Source: Dryomyza anilis (taxonomy: Eukaryota > Arthropoda > Insecta > Diptera > Dryomyzidae). From it: a DNA stretch of 64,000 nucleotides. The stretch covers positions 30,405,963-30,469,962 of the forward strand of contig OX638133.1 in assembly GCA_951804985.1 (NCBI GenBank), written 5' to 3'. Each line of letters begins with the position of its first letter. Position 1 is the stretch's first letter. This document shows positions 1 to 11,599 of the stretch, piece after piece. The notes under the pieces were generated by a model. That model ran no database searches. It worked only from the letters and a program-made list of their open reading frames with translations, and was not told where the DNA came from. The translations under genes and the position numbers were made by a program.

Positions 1-410
1 CTACGATGTCCATTTGCTAGTCCTGTCACACACTGACTTTTCAAATGCTAAAATCACAATGCAAAAAAATCTACGACTAATGAATAAATTATATATTTAG
101 TCGCCAACCAACTGCCATGTATTAAGGATCCAACGTCAATGTCCTTTTGCCATTATTGGGGCCAAGTAGCAGTAGCAGCAGTCGTTACAATCGTTGTTTG
201 CACACTTTGGCGTTAAGCCATCGTCTTTCACATAATGAGTGAAACCACAATATTTGGGTCATTCGCGATTGTAACGCGATGGGAGGAACGTAACTATTGA
301 AAGGGTTTTTTCCCCAGTACATACGACAAAATGACATTTAGGATTTGGGACAACATTAGATGTATTTACTAAAAATATAGGTATGTTACTCATTTATAAA
401 AGACTTTGAA
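1..410. other. Intergenic, nothing recognised
   Basis: I see no reading frame, no terminal repeats and no strong composition change here. A short CAGTAGCAGCAG run near 165-180 is the only simple sequence. Confidence 0.5.
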
Positions 411-413
411 CTA

Positions 414-615
414 GGGATGTGCGATTAATCGATTAATCAAATTGTTCGATTAATCAATTTCTGATTAATTGATAAATCCACATATTCGATTAATTAAAGC
501 ATTGACTAATCAATTAATTAGGATTTTGATTAAACAATTACTCAGTATTTTGATTAATCAAAATTGTGATTAATAACCATTTTCATTAATCAGAATTTCT
601 GATTAATTAACTTCT
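414..615. mobile_element. hAT-like MITE fragment rich in GATTAATC
   Basis: It begins with TAGGGATGTGCGATTAATC and continues as degenerate tandem GATTAAT/ATTAATC units. The same start and internal repeat occur in the complete copy at 18407-18782, which has inverted ends and near-identical 8-bp flanks. The right end is missing here, so this is a truncated copy. Confidence 0.6.
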
Positions 616-884
616 CCGTCGAGAAATCATTAAAAAATACTTAACTATATGGTTCTTGAAAAATTAAAACATTTTTCAGCAATATTTCGGATCGGTTTAA
701 ATTCTGTGACAGATTCTATCCAAAATTTTGGTAAGGGCAAAAATTCAAATTATACGAAAAATGTGCTTAATATACTTTAAGATTGACAATATTGTTAACT
801 GCATCATTAAAAAAATTCAAATTATTTCACACAAAACAGCTCGAAGAAATTAGCAAAATAATAGTATTAATTAAAACCCTTTGT

Positions 885-1065
885 AATATCGGTTTCGGTT
901 CTGGTTTCTAGACCGGTTCCAACAAAAGAAATTATATATTGGTTCCGATTCCGGTTCCAATTTCAAACATTTTCTTAAATAACTGTTTCGATTCCGGTTC
1001 GTTTTCAAAAATCAAAACGGTTTCAATTCTGGTTGATTGCGGTTCCTATCGGGGACTATAACCCT
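885..1065. repeat. GGTTCCGATTCCGGTTCC minisatellite
   Basis: Degenerate copies of a GGTTCCGATTCCGGTTCC-like unit are followed by CGGGGACTATAACCC. The same unit, with a terminal GTCCCTG motif, recurs inverted at 10305-10540 and at 56640-57120, so this is part of a dispersed element family, probably a non-autonomous DNA transposon. Confidence 0.55.
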
Positions 1066-1111
1066 TAGGAATATCGGTTCCGCTTCTCTTAATAGTAATA
1101 TACGATCTCAA

Positions 1112-2163
1112 CAATTCAGGGGATTATTCTATAGCTCAAATAAATCAGAAAATGTTAAATAAAATTATATCCTATATTGCGCCCTGTTTACGATACTGAG
1201 TGTTTAGTAAATGCATATTACTGACATAACCTAGTCAAGAAAATTGGTTATAAAGTATAATATCGTGATAAATAAATAACAATTTTTAAATCGTATTTTA
1301 GAAAATTAAATTTCCTTTCCAATGGTATATCACATCTTTGAACCACATGATTTCTTCCTTATTTACAACATACGTAAAATTGAAATTTACAAAAATAAAA
1401 ATTCAAATTTTTAATTTGCCATTGAATTTCTCAAAATTTCGTGATCACCCCATTTTTTTTCTAATTTATAAAGATAGACCAGTTCATTTTCAGTATTTTC
1501 CTACCAATCAGAGTAATTTTAATTTGATAAAAAATGCTGCAGAAATAATTAAACAGTGGTGGGTCTTGTGATTTGGTGGTTGAAATTTAAAAAAAAATAT
1601 GTTTGGAAATATGATCAAAAAATATGTTCTGTGAGGTAATCTGATAATGATTATAATTTTAAATAAATGTTTGCAATTATTTCTCAATTATATCGATATT
1701 TTTCTTAAATTTCAACCACCAAATTACAAGATCTGCCACTGCATAATTATTTCTGCAGAATAACTTACCAGTTTAAAATCACTGTTATTGGTTAGAAAGT
1801 ATTGGGAATGAACAGGTCTATCATTATACATTAGAAAAAAATAGGGTGATCGATAACGAAATTTTGAGAAATTCAATGGCAAAGTATAAATTTGAATTTT
1901 TATTTTTGTAAATTTCAAATTTACGCATATTTTAGAAAAGGAATACATCATGGGGTTCGAAGATGTGATATATCATTGGAAAGGTAATTTAATTTTCTAA
2001 AACACGATTTAAAATTTGTTATCACCATATTATACTTTATAACCAATTTTCTTGACTAGGTTATGTCCGTAATATGCATTTACTAAACAGGGTGCAATAT
2101 AGGATATAATTTTATTTTACATTTTCTTATTTTTTTGAGTCATAGAATGATCCCCTGAATTAT
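1112..2163. mobile_element. Foldback element with ~0.5-kb inverted arms
   Basis: The left arm begins with AATTCAGGGGAT and the right arm ends with ATCCCCTGAATT. The arms stay recognisably complementary over about 500 bp each, around a short loop near 1610-1690; landmarks such as the AAATTTCAACCACCAAAT block and the GACATAACCTAGTCAAGAAA block appear in both orientations. Short open frames at 1338-1571 (+) and 1724-1951 (-) are the same arm sequence read on opposite strands. No transposase is visible, so the element is non-autonomous. Confidence 0.75.
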
Positions 2164-2169
2164 TGACAT

Positions 2170-3550
2170 CGATGAACCAAACACCCTGTATATAAAAAAA
2201 AGTGAAGTACATAAGAAATAAAAAAAAATGTTAAAATACAGACAAAAAAGGTTTTTATTATCATTTTTATGCATTGAGTTGTTTCAGCGGAATCCGGCGC
2301 ATTTCTCTTTTCAGCAAACATTTTTAATATTATAGCAACCTTTTTTGTTACGGTTACAGACTTTTTATTTTTTAGTGTATAATTGTCATCTGGAAATTGT
2401 ATATTGCCTTTTTTTGTAATTTTTATCGTTTATAACCAAAATAGAAATTACTTTACACATGTTTGTCCGAAGTAACAAACGTTGGACAGAAGGAACAAAC
2501 GTTTGAAAAAAAGTAAAAATTTTCGACAGAAAATAAAAAAAAATGACTGACTTAATTTTTGGTTTTGTTTTAGAATTCGATATTTCCTACAAAAATCACA
2601 TTTTCAGTCAAATTAATACTAAAAAAAGTTCTGTGGAACGAAATCAATAACATTTTTCTGGCCCAGGAAATTTGCACTATTCAGAAAGACTTTATCTTGG
2701 TGTATTGGTTAATGCTTGATTTTTTTTTTTGTATACAACATTAACTTCAATTTTCAATTACTAAGGCTCCACCCTAGTAATTGAAAAATATATATATTTC
2801 AAACATTTGCAATTTTTATTGCTTGTTGTACGACATTAAAAAAAACGAGCAACGCATGGATTTCCATAAAACTACGAAATCAGCGCAAGCGAAAGAAATT
2901 CAGAATTTCAGTTAATGATTGATGCAGACTTGACACATGTGTGAACGTTCACAAGCACCCCCTACCTTTCAATAATAACTCTACAGTGAGTTATAATTTC
3001 TGCAGTTTGCAAATTTGTGCCGCATTTTTAATGCATTTTCAACTTGGCGAGGTAATTCTTGGGATTATATATAGCAAATTTGTACAAAACAATGCTTTCG
3101 TTGAATTAAACATTTTTCTTAGAAGTCTAATGGATGCATTTATAATTTTCAATTCATAAATTAAATAACTCAAATTACACAGTTAACTGTTAAAATGAAA
3201 AGAACTAATTTAGTGACACACTTAGTAGCTCGTTATGCTATGTGTACCGCTCGGATTTGCAGTTCAATAAACTTTAATAAATATGTTTTTTTTCATTATT
3301 GAATTAATTAATATTGTGTTTGAGTTATTTATGGAAAATTTATAACTTTAATATATATCGAAGGCTTATATTCAATACTGGCTATATACGATTTCGATGA
3401 AAAAGAGTTTTTGATGCAGAAATCTTCACTCATCACCGCCTCATCTTTGACATTAATTTAGAGCCAACAAAATGTTACTATTATATTTTCATTTTAGTAA
3501 TTTATCTATCTACATAAATCATTTTTTATGAATGCATAGTATATATATCG
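2170..3550. other. Intergenic AT-rich DNA
   Basis: No gene is supported. A 72-codon open frame at 2941-3159 has no recognisable motif or codon bias and is treated as chance. Confidence 0.5.
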
Positions 3551-3575
3551 TCGTCGTTCAGTGAAAAGTCATTAC

Positions 3576-3982
3576 ACCCAGAAAAACATACTATATAAAT
3601 AATAGTTTTTTACTATTAAAAATAGTCAATAGGATAAATTATTATTTTAATCGGAAAATGCCATTAAATACTAACAAATACCATGACATTGCCATTGAGT
3701 TTTTATGAAAAGATTTATTTTCTGTATACTACAGAAAAATTGATCAATAGGACAATTATTGATTTAATAGTATACAAAAAATAAACCTTTTCATATAAAT
3801 TCAATGGCAAAGTCATGATATTTTCTAGTATTTAATGGTATTTTCCGATTAAGATAATAATTTATTCTATTGACTATTTTCAATAGTAAAAAACTACTAT
3901 TTATATAGTATTTTTTCTTGGTTTATTAAATCAATAATTGTCAATTTTAATGGGATTTGAGGGAATTTTTCCCTGGGTGTAA
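3576..3982. mobile_element. Palindromic MITE (ACTATATAAATAATAG family), rearranged copy
   Basis: The left end has CACCCAGAAAAACATACT followed by ATATAAATAATAGTTTTTTAC. After about 165 bp the same sequence returns inverted, ending in ACTATTTATATAGTATTTTT near 3913, and is followed by a third partial segment ending in CCCTGGGTGT. The normal unit, seen at 44338-44560, is about 220 bp, so this copy is a head-to-head chimera of two. Other copies: 24600-24795 and 36225-36400. Confidence 0.65.
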
Positions 3983-4089
3983 GTCCATTTTTCGAAAATA
4001 TCGAAATAAGAATGCCACAATAATAAAAACGAACTCATCTTTACGTTGTAAAAGTTCTCGGAGTCCTACCTCTTACCAAACATATTAAT

Positions 4090-4683
4090 ATATTAAAAAC
4101 GAGTTGGGAAAGTTAGGTCACGTGGGTAAGTTCGGTCACATGCGGCGGATTTTTATAGTCGGTCGCGCCCGACTATGGAATACCCTACACCTTTGGTGGG
4201 GATATTAACCCTCAGAATATTAATCATATATCAGAAATTTACGTCCAAAAAAAACTAAAAAAAAAAATTTAAAAATATAATTGGGCGGACCACGCCTATA
4301 TTTAAAATTTTGAAAGGCTAATATTTTATAGATTTGATTTTAATAATTTACGTATCAAATTTCCACTATGAAAACCCGGGAAATAATGAAAAAAAAAAGT
4401 GGGCTGATCACGCCCATTTTTGGACCACATATTTTAAGGTGAATTCTAACAATACGTTTTAAATTTTATAACTATACCTTGAATAACTTTCGAGTTATTA
4501 GTTCCGAAAGAGTTATATAAAAGTGACTTGTATGGGAGGTGGGCGTGTACGTTGACCGATTTGGCTCATTTTCAAACTCAGTTCCTACTTTTGGCTAAAA
4601 TATATTGAGACGAAATTTGATCGCATTCTGATCAGTATTTCTCATGTTATTCTGTATTCGGACAGCAAGACAGCAAGACAGCA

Positions 4684-4732
<49 letters not shown>

Positions 4733-4875
4733 GGCGGACATGGCTAAACGGACTCGGGTAGTGATGCTGATCAAGAATATATATACTTTTCCATACCGGA
4801 CACGCCTCCTAAGGGGCGTTACAATATATGCACAAAGTTAATATACCCTGTACCTCATAGGTGTAGGGTATAATG
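4090..4875. mobile_element. mini-me/DINE-like element, copy 1
   Basis: It starts with AACGAGTTGGGAAAGTTAGG and ends with TAGGTGTAGGGTATAATG. Inside are a subterminal inverted pair ATACCCTACACC / GGTGTAGGGTAT, a (GACA)n tract, and the phrase GTGATGCTGATCAAGAATAT. A GACR tract followed by that phrase is characteristic of dispersed dipteran elements described as mini-me/DINE-like; that assignment is from memory of the family. A second copy lies at 6829-7606. Confidence 0.6.
4687..4736 (+). repeat. (GACA)n microsatellite inside the mini-me-like element
   Basis: About ten consecutive GACA units occupy the place where the copy at 6829-7606 has only two to three, so this tract expanded after the two copies separated. 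Confidence 0.9.
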
Positions 4876-5034
4876 AAAAATCACTAACTCCAAGTACTCA
4901 AGTCCACAATTAGCCCTTTAAAAAGGGGAAATCTATTGTGAACTTATACTATAGAAGAAGATCTACATGAACATTCTTTATCAAAAATACTATAATATTA
5001 CCATACGCGGCGTAAAAAATCAGTCAAATTAATA

Positions 5035-5410
5035 GTGATTTAGTGATTTTTCACTGAACGGCAATCGTCGAAATCTGAATAAAACCGTGCTGAGTCCACA
5101 AAAATAGTCTGATTTCAACGATTTTTGGATTAAATGATAGATATTATGCAATTCTTTTATCTCCAATTCAAACTGAAATCCGATAAAATTATTTGGATAA
5201 ACTGGAGCACTGTTACACTGTTACGGCAATCGTCAAAAAATGATTAAAACGGTGCCGAGTCCACAAAAATAGTCGGATTTCAACGATTTTTTGCTTAAAT
5301 TATAGATATTATGCAGTTCTTTCATCTTCAGTTCAAACTGAAATCCCATACAACTATTTAGATAAACTGAAGCACTGTTACTGTTTGTATGGGACTTAGT
5401 GTTTTTTCAC
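5035..5410. repeat. ~165-bp tandem duplication
   Basis: Two adjacent units share GGCAATCGTC, ACCGTGC/ACGGTGC, CGAGTCCACAAAAATAGTC and the block ending AACTGGAGCACTGTTAC. A shorter third fragment lies near 5840-5900. The motif TTTTTCACTGAACG flanks the units near 5044, 5406 and 5602, and occurs inverted near 3556. Confidence 0.6.
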
Positions 5411-6215
5411 TGAACGACAAAGAAAAGAAGCCAATAACGGTCATGTGTTTTGTCCAAACTATTTATTTTTTTGCATTTTATAGCGGAATGTGTTGTCTAT
5501 ACTACAATCTTTGCACTATTTGAATCCAAACATATTCTGATTTGTTATGGTAATTTATATCTTGAAAAGCATTTATCTCAATACTCAATTTTTGGACTAA
5601 GTGACTTTTCACTGAACGACAAAGATATCTACACACATTTTTTGCGTATACGGAAAACTAACCATTCAAAAAAAAATGTTCCTATTCTAATATGAAGCCT
5701 TAAAGGTCGAAATTTTAATTTAGTATGTACCGAGGAAATATAGCTTGTACCATTGCCTTTGTGTTATTTCCAGACAAGATGTTTAGTGACATTTTTAAAG
5801 AATGTTTTCAGTTATGTTAAGTATTTGTAAGATATTTAGTCAATCCGATACAATTATTTAGATAAAATGGACCACTGTTACACTGTTACGACAGTCATCG
5901 AAATATCCTCCAAAATAGGATATTAGTTTAAAAATTCAGGATAAAATTAATGATTTTAAAATTGCGATACTCTGTTTTACGCGCCTCTGAAAAACTGTGT
6001 TTTTGTATTAATATAAGCCCTCGGATATGGGTAACATTTTCTCAAATAGGAATAATTGATATGTTTCGTGCGCGATATGATCTCGCCAATTGCTATGGTA
6101 TTTTGGTGGTGGATACTACTTATGTATAGGAACATAAATACAAAATTTGAGTACTCTACGTTAGGTATTTTCCGACTTATACGACTATAACTCCTAAACA
6201 AAGCCAAATCGCAGA
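5410..6215. other. Intergenic, only repeat fragments
   Basis: Apart from the TTTTCACTGAACGACAAAG repeats and the partial unit at 5840-5900 I see nothing. Open frames of 76-81 codons lack any supportable feature. Confidence 0.4.
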
Positions 6216-6219
6216 TTCA

Positions 6220-6700
6220 AAGTGGTCGATCACAAACCGATAGATTTCAAAAATTGCAAGTTTTTCTGAAAGCTTAAATATATCTCTTTGATGATTTTCT
6301 TGGATTAAAACAAAAATAACCTTGAATTATTTTGTAACGCATATAAAGGAAAATTCATAAAACGCGGATTCAAAAAAGTCTGTAATGGCCCGGTAGATTT
6401 TAAAAATTCAAGGCACTTTCAAGAGGCTAAAAAAAATCCTTGATCACTTCATTGGATTTTGGAAAAAAAATTCCTTGAAATTTATTTTGGGGGAAATCAA
6501 AAATACGCATTCAATGAAATTTCAAATAAGTCGGTAATGGACTGGTGGATTTTTAAAATGCAAGACTCTTCTAGTAGGCTAAAAAAATGAACTTGAGTAA
6601 TTTTTTGGGTTTTCCAGCAGTCCACTACCGATTTATTTGAATTCGCGTTATACGAAATTTCATTGAATACGTAATTTTGAATTGCCCTCAAATATTTTCA
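6220..6700. repeat. Degenerate ~160-bp tandem repeat
   Basis: Three units share a GGTAGATTTTAAAAATTCAAG-like start, a middle with GAGGCTAAAAAAA, and a TTTGGATT-like tail. The units have diverged and contain no conserved frame. Confidence 0.45.
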
Positions 6701-6828
6701 AGGACATTTTCTTCAAAAATCCAAAAAAGTCTTCAAGTATAAGTAGTATCTGCAACCACAATATCATAACAATTGGCGAGATCGCCTTACAAGTTGAACT
6801 TTTCTATTTGACAAAAATCAATCATTAA

Positions 6829-7606
6829 AAAACGAGTTGGGAAAGTTCGTCACATGGGGCGGATTTTTATAGTCGGTCGGGCCCGATTATGGAATACACT
6901 ACACCTTTGGTGGGGATATTAATGTGGGATATTTAATTGCATACCTTAATTTTAAAGTTTTTATTTATGCTGAACCTCCCCACCCTCAGAATATTATTCA
7001 TATATCAGAAATTTACGTCTTATATCCCCATAAATTAAAAATTTTATTTAAAAAATAAAAACTAAAAAAATAATTTGAAAAACATAGTTGGGCAGACCAC
7101 GCCCATATTTAAAATTTTGAAAGGCTAATATTTCATAGATTTGATTTTAATAATTTACGGATCAAATTTCCGTAAATTATTAAACGCCCATTTTTGGACC
7201 ACATATTTTAAGGTGAATTCTAACAATACGTTTTAAACTTTATAACTATACCTTGAATACTTTTCGAGTTATTAGTTCCGAAAGAGTTATATAAAAGTTA
7301 CTTGTATGGGAGGCGGCTTGTATGGGCGTGTCCGTTGACCGATTTGGCTCATTTTCAAACTCAGTTCCTACTTTTGTCTAAAATATACGAAATTTCATCG
7401 CATTCTGATTAGTATTTCTCAAGTTATTCTGTATTCGGACAGCAAGACAGCAAGACGGACAGACAGACGGACATGGCTAAACGGACTCGGCTAGTGATGC
7501 TGATCAAGAATATATATACTTTTCCATACCGGACACGCCTCCTAAGGGGCGTTACAATATATGCTCAAAGTTAATATACCTTGTACCTCATAGGTGTAGG
7601 GTATAA
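6829..7606. mobile_element. mini-me/DINE-like element, copy 2
   Basis: It is colinear with 4090-4875 from AACGAGTTGGGAAAGTTCG to TAGGTGTAGGGTATAAAAAC. It has extra sequence near 6930-6990, a small deletion near 7180, a local GGCTTGTATGGG duplication near 7313, and only a short GACA tract at about 7454-7471. Confidence 0.6.
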
Positions 7607-7609
7607 AAA

Positions 7610-8000
7610 CAAGACCTGATTGACTGACTAATCTATCAAGGCCCAGCACAAACCCTTCGACCTAGGAACATGAAATTTGGACACGATGGTCATCACCCGA
7701 AATTGAATTTTGCACCCTAAAGTACAAAGATTAGCGTGGCAAAACCGAACTTTTAATTCAAAATATCTGTGTACTTAAGATAGCTATAGTCATGAAATTT
7801 GGCCCAGTGATGTATAATGTGGTTGTTTATCTATTTTCCAGATGTGAGCGGGATTGTACAAATGGGCGTGGCACCTCCCATATAACCAAAACTTTAAAAT
7901 GCTATAACACAATGTGCCCAAACGCTCTTAAATCGATGGGTGAAATTCATCGGAAACACTCAACCGATTTTAAAAATTTAAAAAATGTTATATTGTGAAT
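7610..8000. repeat. Probable dispersed repeat
   Basis: The block begins with AAGACCTGATTGACTGACTA and includes GGCCCAGCACAAACCCTTCG and ACATGAAATTTGG, phrases that read like a decayed transposable element rather than unique DNA. I cannot assign a family, and no other copy is in the window. A 68-codon frame at 7792-7998 is not supported as a gene. Confidence 0.35.
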
Positions 8001-8690
8001 TCTTGAAAGAACTTAAGTTTTGAAATTGGAAATTGTAACTTTTACATTTATGGAGTTAAAAATCAGTAAAGTTGAGATTTTTTTCATGAAAAATATTTCA
8101 AAAATTGTAAAAAATCATAATTTTATCCGATTTTAAAAAATCTTTTATTTGTGAAAAGCTTACATTAAGAGCTAAAGAAAATGTGACCAGTTAACAAAAT
8201 ATCATGTTTAGTTGTAAAGATATAGACATTAATATTAATTTGTTTTTTCATTTTTGAAGACTTTACTTTACATATTTGTGCATAGATTGTACATTTTATC
8301 ATGAAATCAAAATATTTGTATGGGACATTTATAAACAATTAACACATAAATCATAAACTGAAATACGTTTAAAAATCTCGTTTAAAAATCTCTCCAGTGG
8401 TTTAAAATATATAAAATTATAAAGACGAAACATTTTTTTTTATATATTTTTTTTTTTTGAAAATTGGACTTTGATAGGTAACATTACTGAGAATCATTAA
8501 AACTATAAAAATTATCCAAAATGTATTGAACTAATCTGTCAACACTGGTCAAATTTAAGTTTTTTTATTTTTTACTTTGACCCTCTGCATAAAAGTTTTG
8601 AGATGTATAAAGATTTTAGCAAATCAATAATTTATATTTTTGCCCTTTTTTAATTTTACTTTCTGAATGAAACATGTATCAAAATTTAAA
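8000..8690. other. AT-rich intergenic stretch
   Basis: Nothing is recognisable beyond homopolymer T and A runs. Confidence 0.5.
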
Positions 8691-8779
8691 AATTACTCAC
8701 ACAAAACTCAGCTACAATATGGCTGCAATATGCGGTCGGCTGAAGTAACCAATCTGTTTTTTTCTTTTTCGTTTTTGTT

Positions 8780-9350
8780 CAACACTGCCTTCACACACTA
8801 CTCGAGTTCGCGCCAAATCAAAAGAATTCGAATTTGTGACGCTTTACACAGCGGAACCGGAAGTGCCGGGTCACAAATTAATTGACAAACAAATGTTGCA
8901 CTGCGTTGACGGTTGGCATCAAAGGATTTGTTTTTGCGTCTGTTTTTTATTTTTTTTTTCTTTGTGCGTTTTTTTTTTTTGAAATTCACGCGTATAAATT
9001 TTTGTTGCGTGAAAAAGGGCGGCAACTGCTGTTATAGAGACAATAACAACAGCGGCAGCAGCAACAACAACAAAAACAAAATTGCTATTCAGAGAATTTT
9101 CAGATGATGTTGTTGTGTTTTTTTTTTGCAGCGTGCGATTTGGAGCAGAATCACTGCAGAATCTCTGAATCTCTGAAAGGGTGCAGGAGTTGTTTAGCAA
9201 AAGAGCGAAAGAGAGTGGGAGTGGATGTGGGTGTGAGTGAGATTTAGCACATAAACACACAAACACAGTTCCTGTGTAATCGACACACACACGGACGCAC
9301 GCACGCACAACAGGAAACGGATGCTGTACCTGCCTCAAGTCAAGTGTTGT
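8780..9350. promoter_or_regulatory. Promoter/5'-UTR-like GC-richer block
   Basis: Composition rises sharply against the AT-rich flanks. The block holds a palindrome-bearing segment (CGGAACCGGAAGTGCCGGG near 8850), AACAACAGCGGCAGCAGCAA at 9044-9063 as often seen in fly 5' UTRs, GAGAG-type tracts at 9200-9235 and CA/GCAC simple repeats at 9255-9310. The frames here (for example 8919-9338, minus) follow simple sequence and are not credible proteins. It may be the first noncoding exon or promoter of an unseen gene. Direction is unclear. Confidence 0.35.
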
Positions 9351-9489
9351 TGTGCTGCAGGATTTTCTTTTTTTTATCTTTTATTTTATTTTTTTATTCT
9401 ATTTTTTTAATGATTTAAAATACTTTTTGATATTTTTATTTTATTTTGTTACAAATAAATCCTTTTAATATTAATATATTTTGTTTAAT

Positions 9490-9790
9490 TTTGCACACAC
9501 ACTTTGCGCTGCCTACGAAACAACGAACGCACCCCAAGCAGGTTTTCCTTCAACTGATTTGTCGGCTTTTGTCACTACTACGTTGCCGGCCTGACCTGTA
9601 TGGAGCACATAATATTTCGGTATCCATGCGCTCTGTTGTTGCTCTGCGTGTCTCTCTATTTCTCGCAGCTCTTTCTTGTGCTTTGCTGTGCCCATTGTTG
9701 GAGATAGGGCAGTGCAGATTCTTTGGATATCGCTTTAATGCTGGTTTGTGTCTTCACTTAGAAAATGGTTTAAATTTGTGCTAAACAGAG
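9490..9790. promoter_or_regulatory. Second GC-richer block, gene unknown
   Basis: This is a compact, non-repetitive segment with high complexity. On the minus strand it contains GAGAGACACGCAGAGCAACA and CATACAGGTCAGG, the latter resembling a 5' splice site. Short frames exist on both strands (112 codons plus, 60 codons minus) but neither matches a family I know. With 8780-9350 it could belong to one first exon region. Confidence 0.25.
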
Positions 9791-9799
9791 TGCTTTAAA

Positions 9800-10245
9800 C
9801 ATTTAGTCCGTTTTATATTATTTGGACTATTTCTGTCAATAAGTTAACTGAAAAGACGAAGCAAATACACTGCAGCACAGTTCAAATGATTGTTGACTCC
9901 GACAGGAAACAAGCATAGAAATGCAACTCATATTTGTGGAGAAATGCAAAAACACACTATTGTTCTATGTGAGACTATAAAGTCTGCCACCCTAACCTAT
10001 TTAATACGCCTGATATATTATTTTTTTTCGAATTCTATGCAAGTACTGAAGTTGGAGAATATTTTGTTGTTCATTCTTAGGCATAAGGGGGTAAGCCTTT
10101 TACTTATAAGGTGGCCCAAATTTCTCAAGTTGGGCATTTTTTTTTTTTTTCATTTTTAGACATAAGGTGTAGTTTTTTTACTTATAAGGAGGCCGAAATT
10201 TTTTAAGTGGTTCAACATTTTTTTATTTTTAGGCATAAATGGGTA
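9800..10245. other. Intergenic, nothing recognised
   Basis: A weak local repeat of the phrase TTACTTATAAGG (10100-10205) is present; no gene is supported. Confidence 0.4.
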
Positions 10246-10249
10246 GGTA

Positions 10250-10545
10250 GCACGGAAAAACATGAAAAAGCAAGCGAAACGTGAAAAATAATACAGGAAC
10301 TGTTTAGATTTTTGGAACCAGAATCGTTATTAAAAATGTGTTGAACAGGAACTGGAATCGGAACAGATATTATAGTCCCTGTCAGGGAACGCAAAGAACC
10401 ATTATTAAAAATGTATGGAACCGGAATCGAAACGCATTTAATTAGTTGGTTGAAACCGAAATCGGAACCGGAACCACAATTTTTAAAATCTTCGAACCCG
10501 AACCAAAACCGATGTTCCAATAGGTTTTAGTCCCTGTAATAAATA
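10250..10545. mobile_element. GGAACCGGAATCGGAACC element with GTCCCTG ends
   Basis: Tandem GGAACCGGAATCG-type units are punctuated by TATAGTCCCTGTCAGGGAACG and end in GGTTTTAGTCCCTG. The left part carries GAAAAACATGAAAAAGCAAGC, also echoed near 57130-57200. It is a member of the family at 885-1065 and 56640-57120. Confidence 0.5.
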
Positions 10546-10599
10546 AATCAAAAATTAAATTTGATTCTGTTTTATTCTCTTAAATCCATAAGTAAGGGT

Positions 10600-10800
10600 T
10601 TTTAATAAGAGCGCTACAAACGTTTTTTTTTCAAGGGTTTTTCAACAGGGACAGCAAACGACGCCATATTTCTTGCCGCTCTTTTGACATTTCTCTTCAG
10701 TAAGGTTTGCCATTTAAAAATGGAAAGATATACGAGCCAACAACGAGTCGAAATTATTAAAATTTACTATCGAAATTCGAAGGGTTAGAATACCACGAAA
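10600..10800 (+). mobile_element. Tc1/mariner-like MITE with transposase start
   Basis: It has the GGGTTTTT and AAGAGCGCTACAAA end motif twice, then a stretch shared with 35016-35258. An ATG at 10720 opens a frame reading MERYTSQQRVEIIKIYYRNS before a stop. That resembles the N-terminal DNA-binding helix of Tc1/mariner-type transposases found in insects (family recognition from memory). The rest of the transposase is absent. Confidence 0.6.
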
Positions 10801-10869
10801 TTTTGAGTTTCTGAAGCTGTAAGTAAGGGTGTTTTTAGATTGGGGTAGAAACTATAAAAAAAATCTTTT

Positions 10870-11050
10870 GTGCCTGATTTTGGAGGCACGAACACTCACG
10901 GGCACGACAGCAACTAGCACGCATGGAGATGTGTTTCTATACAGGGGATGTGTTTCTCTCGTCAGACAATGGCAATCCTCCGAGAGTAAAACCGCCAATG
11001 AAAAAGCCTTCACCACGCCGTTCGGATTGTGCATTAAACTGTAGGCGGGG
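10870..11050. mobile_element. Fragment of the GCACG-rich hAT-like element
   Basis: The phrases GAGGCACGAACACTCACGGG and ACGACAGCAACTAGCACGCA correspond to the inner left part of the element at 56370-57329. The termini are missing. Confidence 0.45.
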
Positions 11051-11394
11051 TTACCGTTGAAAATTTGAAAAATTGTCAAAAAAAGTTTCAACATTATTTT
11101 TTATTTTGAATTCTTCTTTATTAACAATGCAGCCTAACAAAAATAATAATTTATATAAAAAAAAAAAAACAAATGTACAATCATTTCATATTTCCCACCG
11201 AATTCCATATAATTTCAATATTATTAATAGCAAAAATGATGTATTCTTTAATAGCAGTTCTGAGTTTTCAATTAAATTAGAATATGAGAAATAATTTCCA
11301 AATGCCGTTTTTATTCTACTGATTTAAAGATCCGAAGTTCTAAGTCCTGTTTGTAAGTCCCGCTATTTTGAGTACAAATATGTGAGAGATCTCT

Positions 11395-11580
11395 CGGTCT
11401 AGCTTATTTAGAGCTGCATTGCCTCGGGGAAGAATTATCTCGATTTGGATAGGGAAAGATACAGCGGTACAAGACATATTTTCTGTAGCAGTCATTGACT
11501 CGTAGTCCAACGAACTAACCATCTGTACCACCGATACCAGGAAGAATTGTCTCGGCAAGGAATTGCCAGGAAAGAGATGT
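11395..11580 (-). mobile_element. tRNA-SINE fragment next to GAAGAATTGTCTCG repeat
   Basis: The minus strand reads GATGGTTAGTTCGTTGGACT, matching the tRNA-like head of the SINE at 29220-29508. On the plus strand GGGGAAGAATTATCTCGA and GGAAGAATTGTCTCGG are units of the minisatellite at 24890-26480. Confidence 0.45.
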
Positions 11581-11599
11581 TCCTAAATTCTTCCATATG

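Noticed and set aside
1338..1951. Two similar frames, plus at 1338-1571 and minus at 1724-1951
   Set aside because: They are the two arms of one inverted repeat read outward-in; similarity is expected and no family is recognised.
8919..9338. 139-codon minus-strand frame
   Set aside because: Its composition follows CA, GTGTGT and GAG simple repeats and poly-T; no conserved motif.
9513..9695. 60-codon minus frame MGTAKHKKELREIERHAEQQ
   Set aside because: Plausible composition but no family recognised and no splice context; left as part of a promoter-like block.
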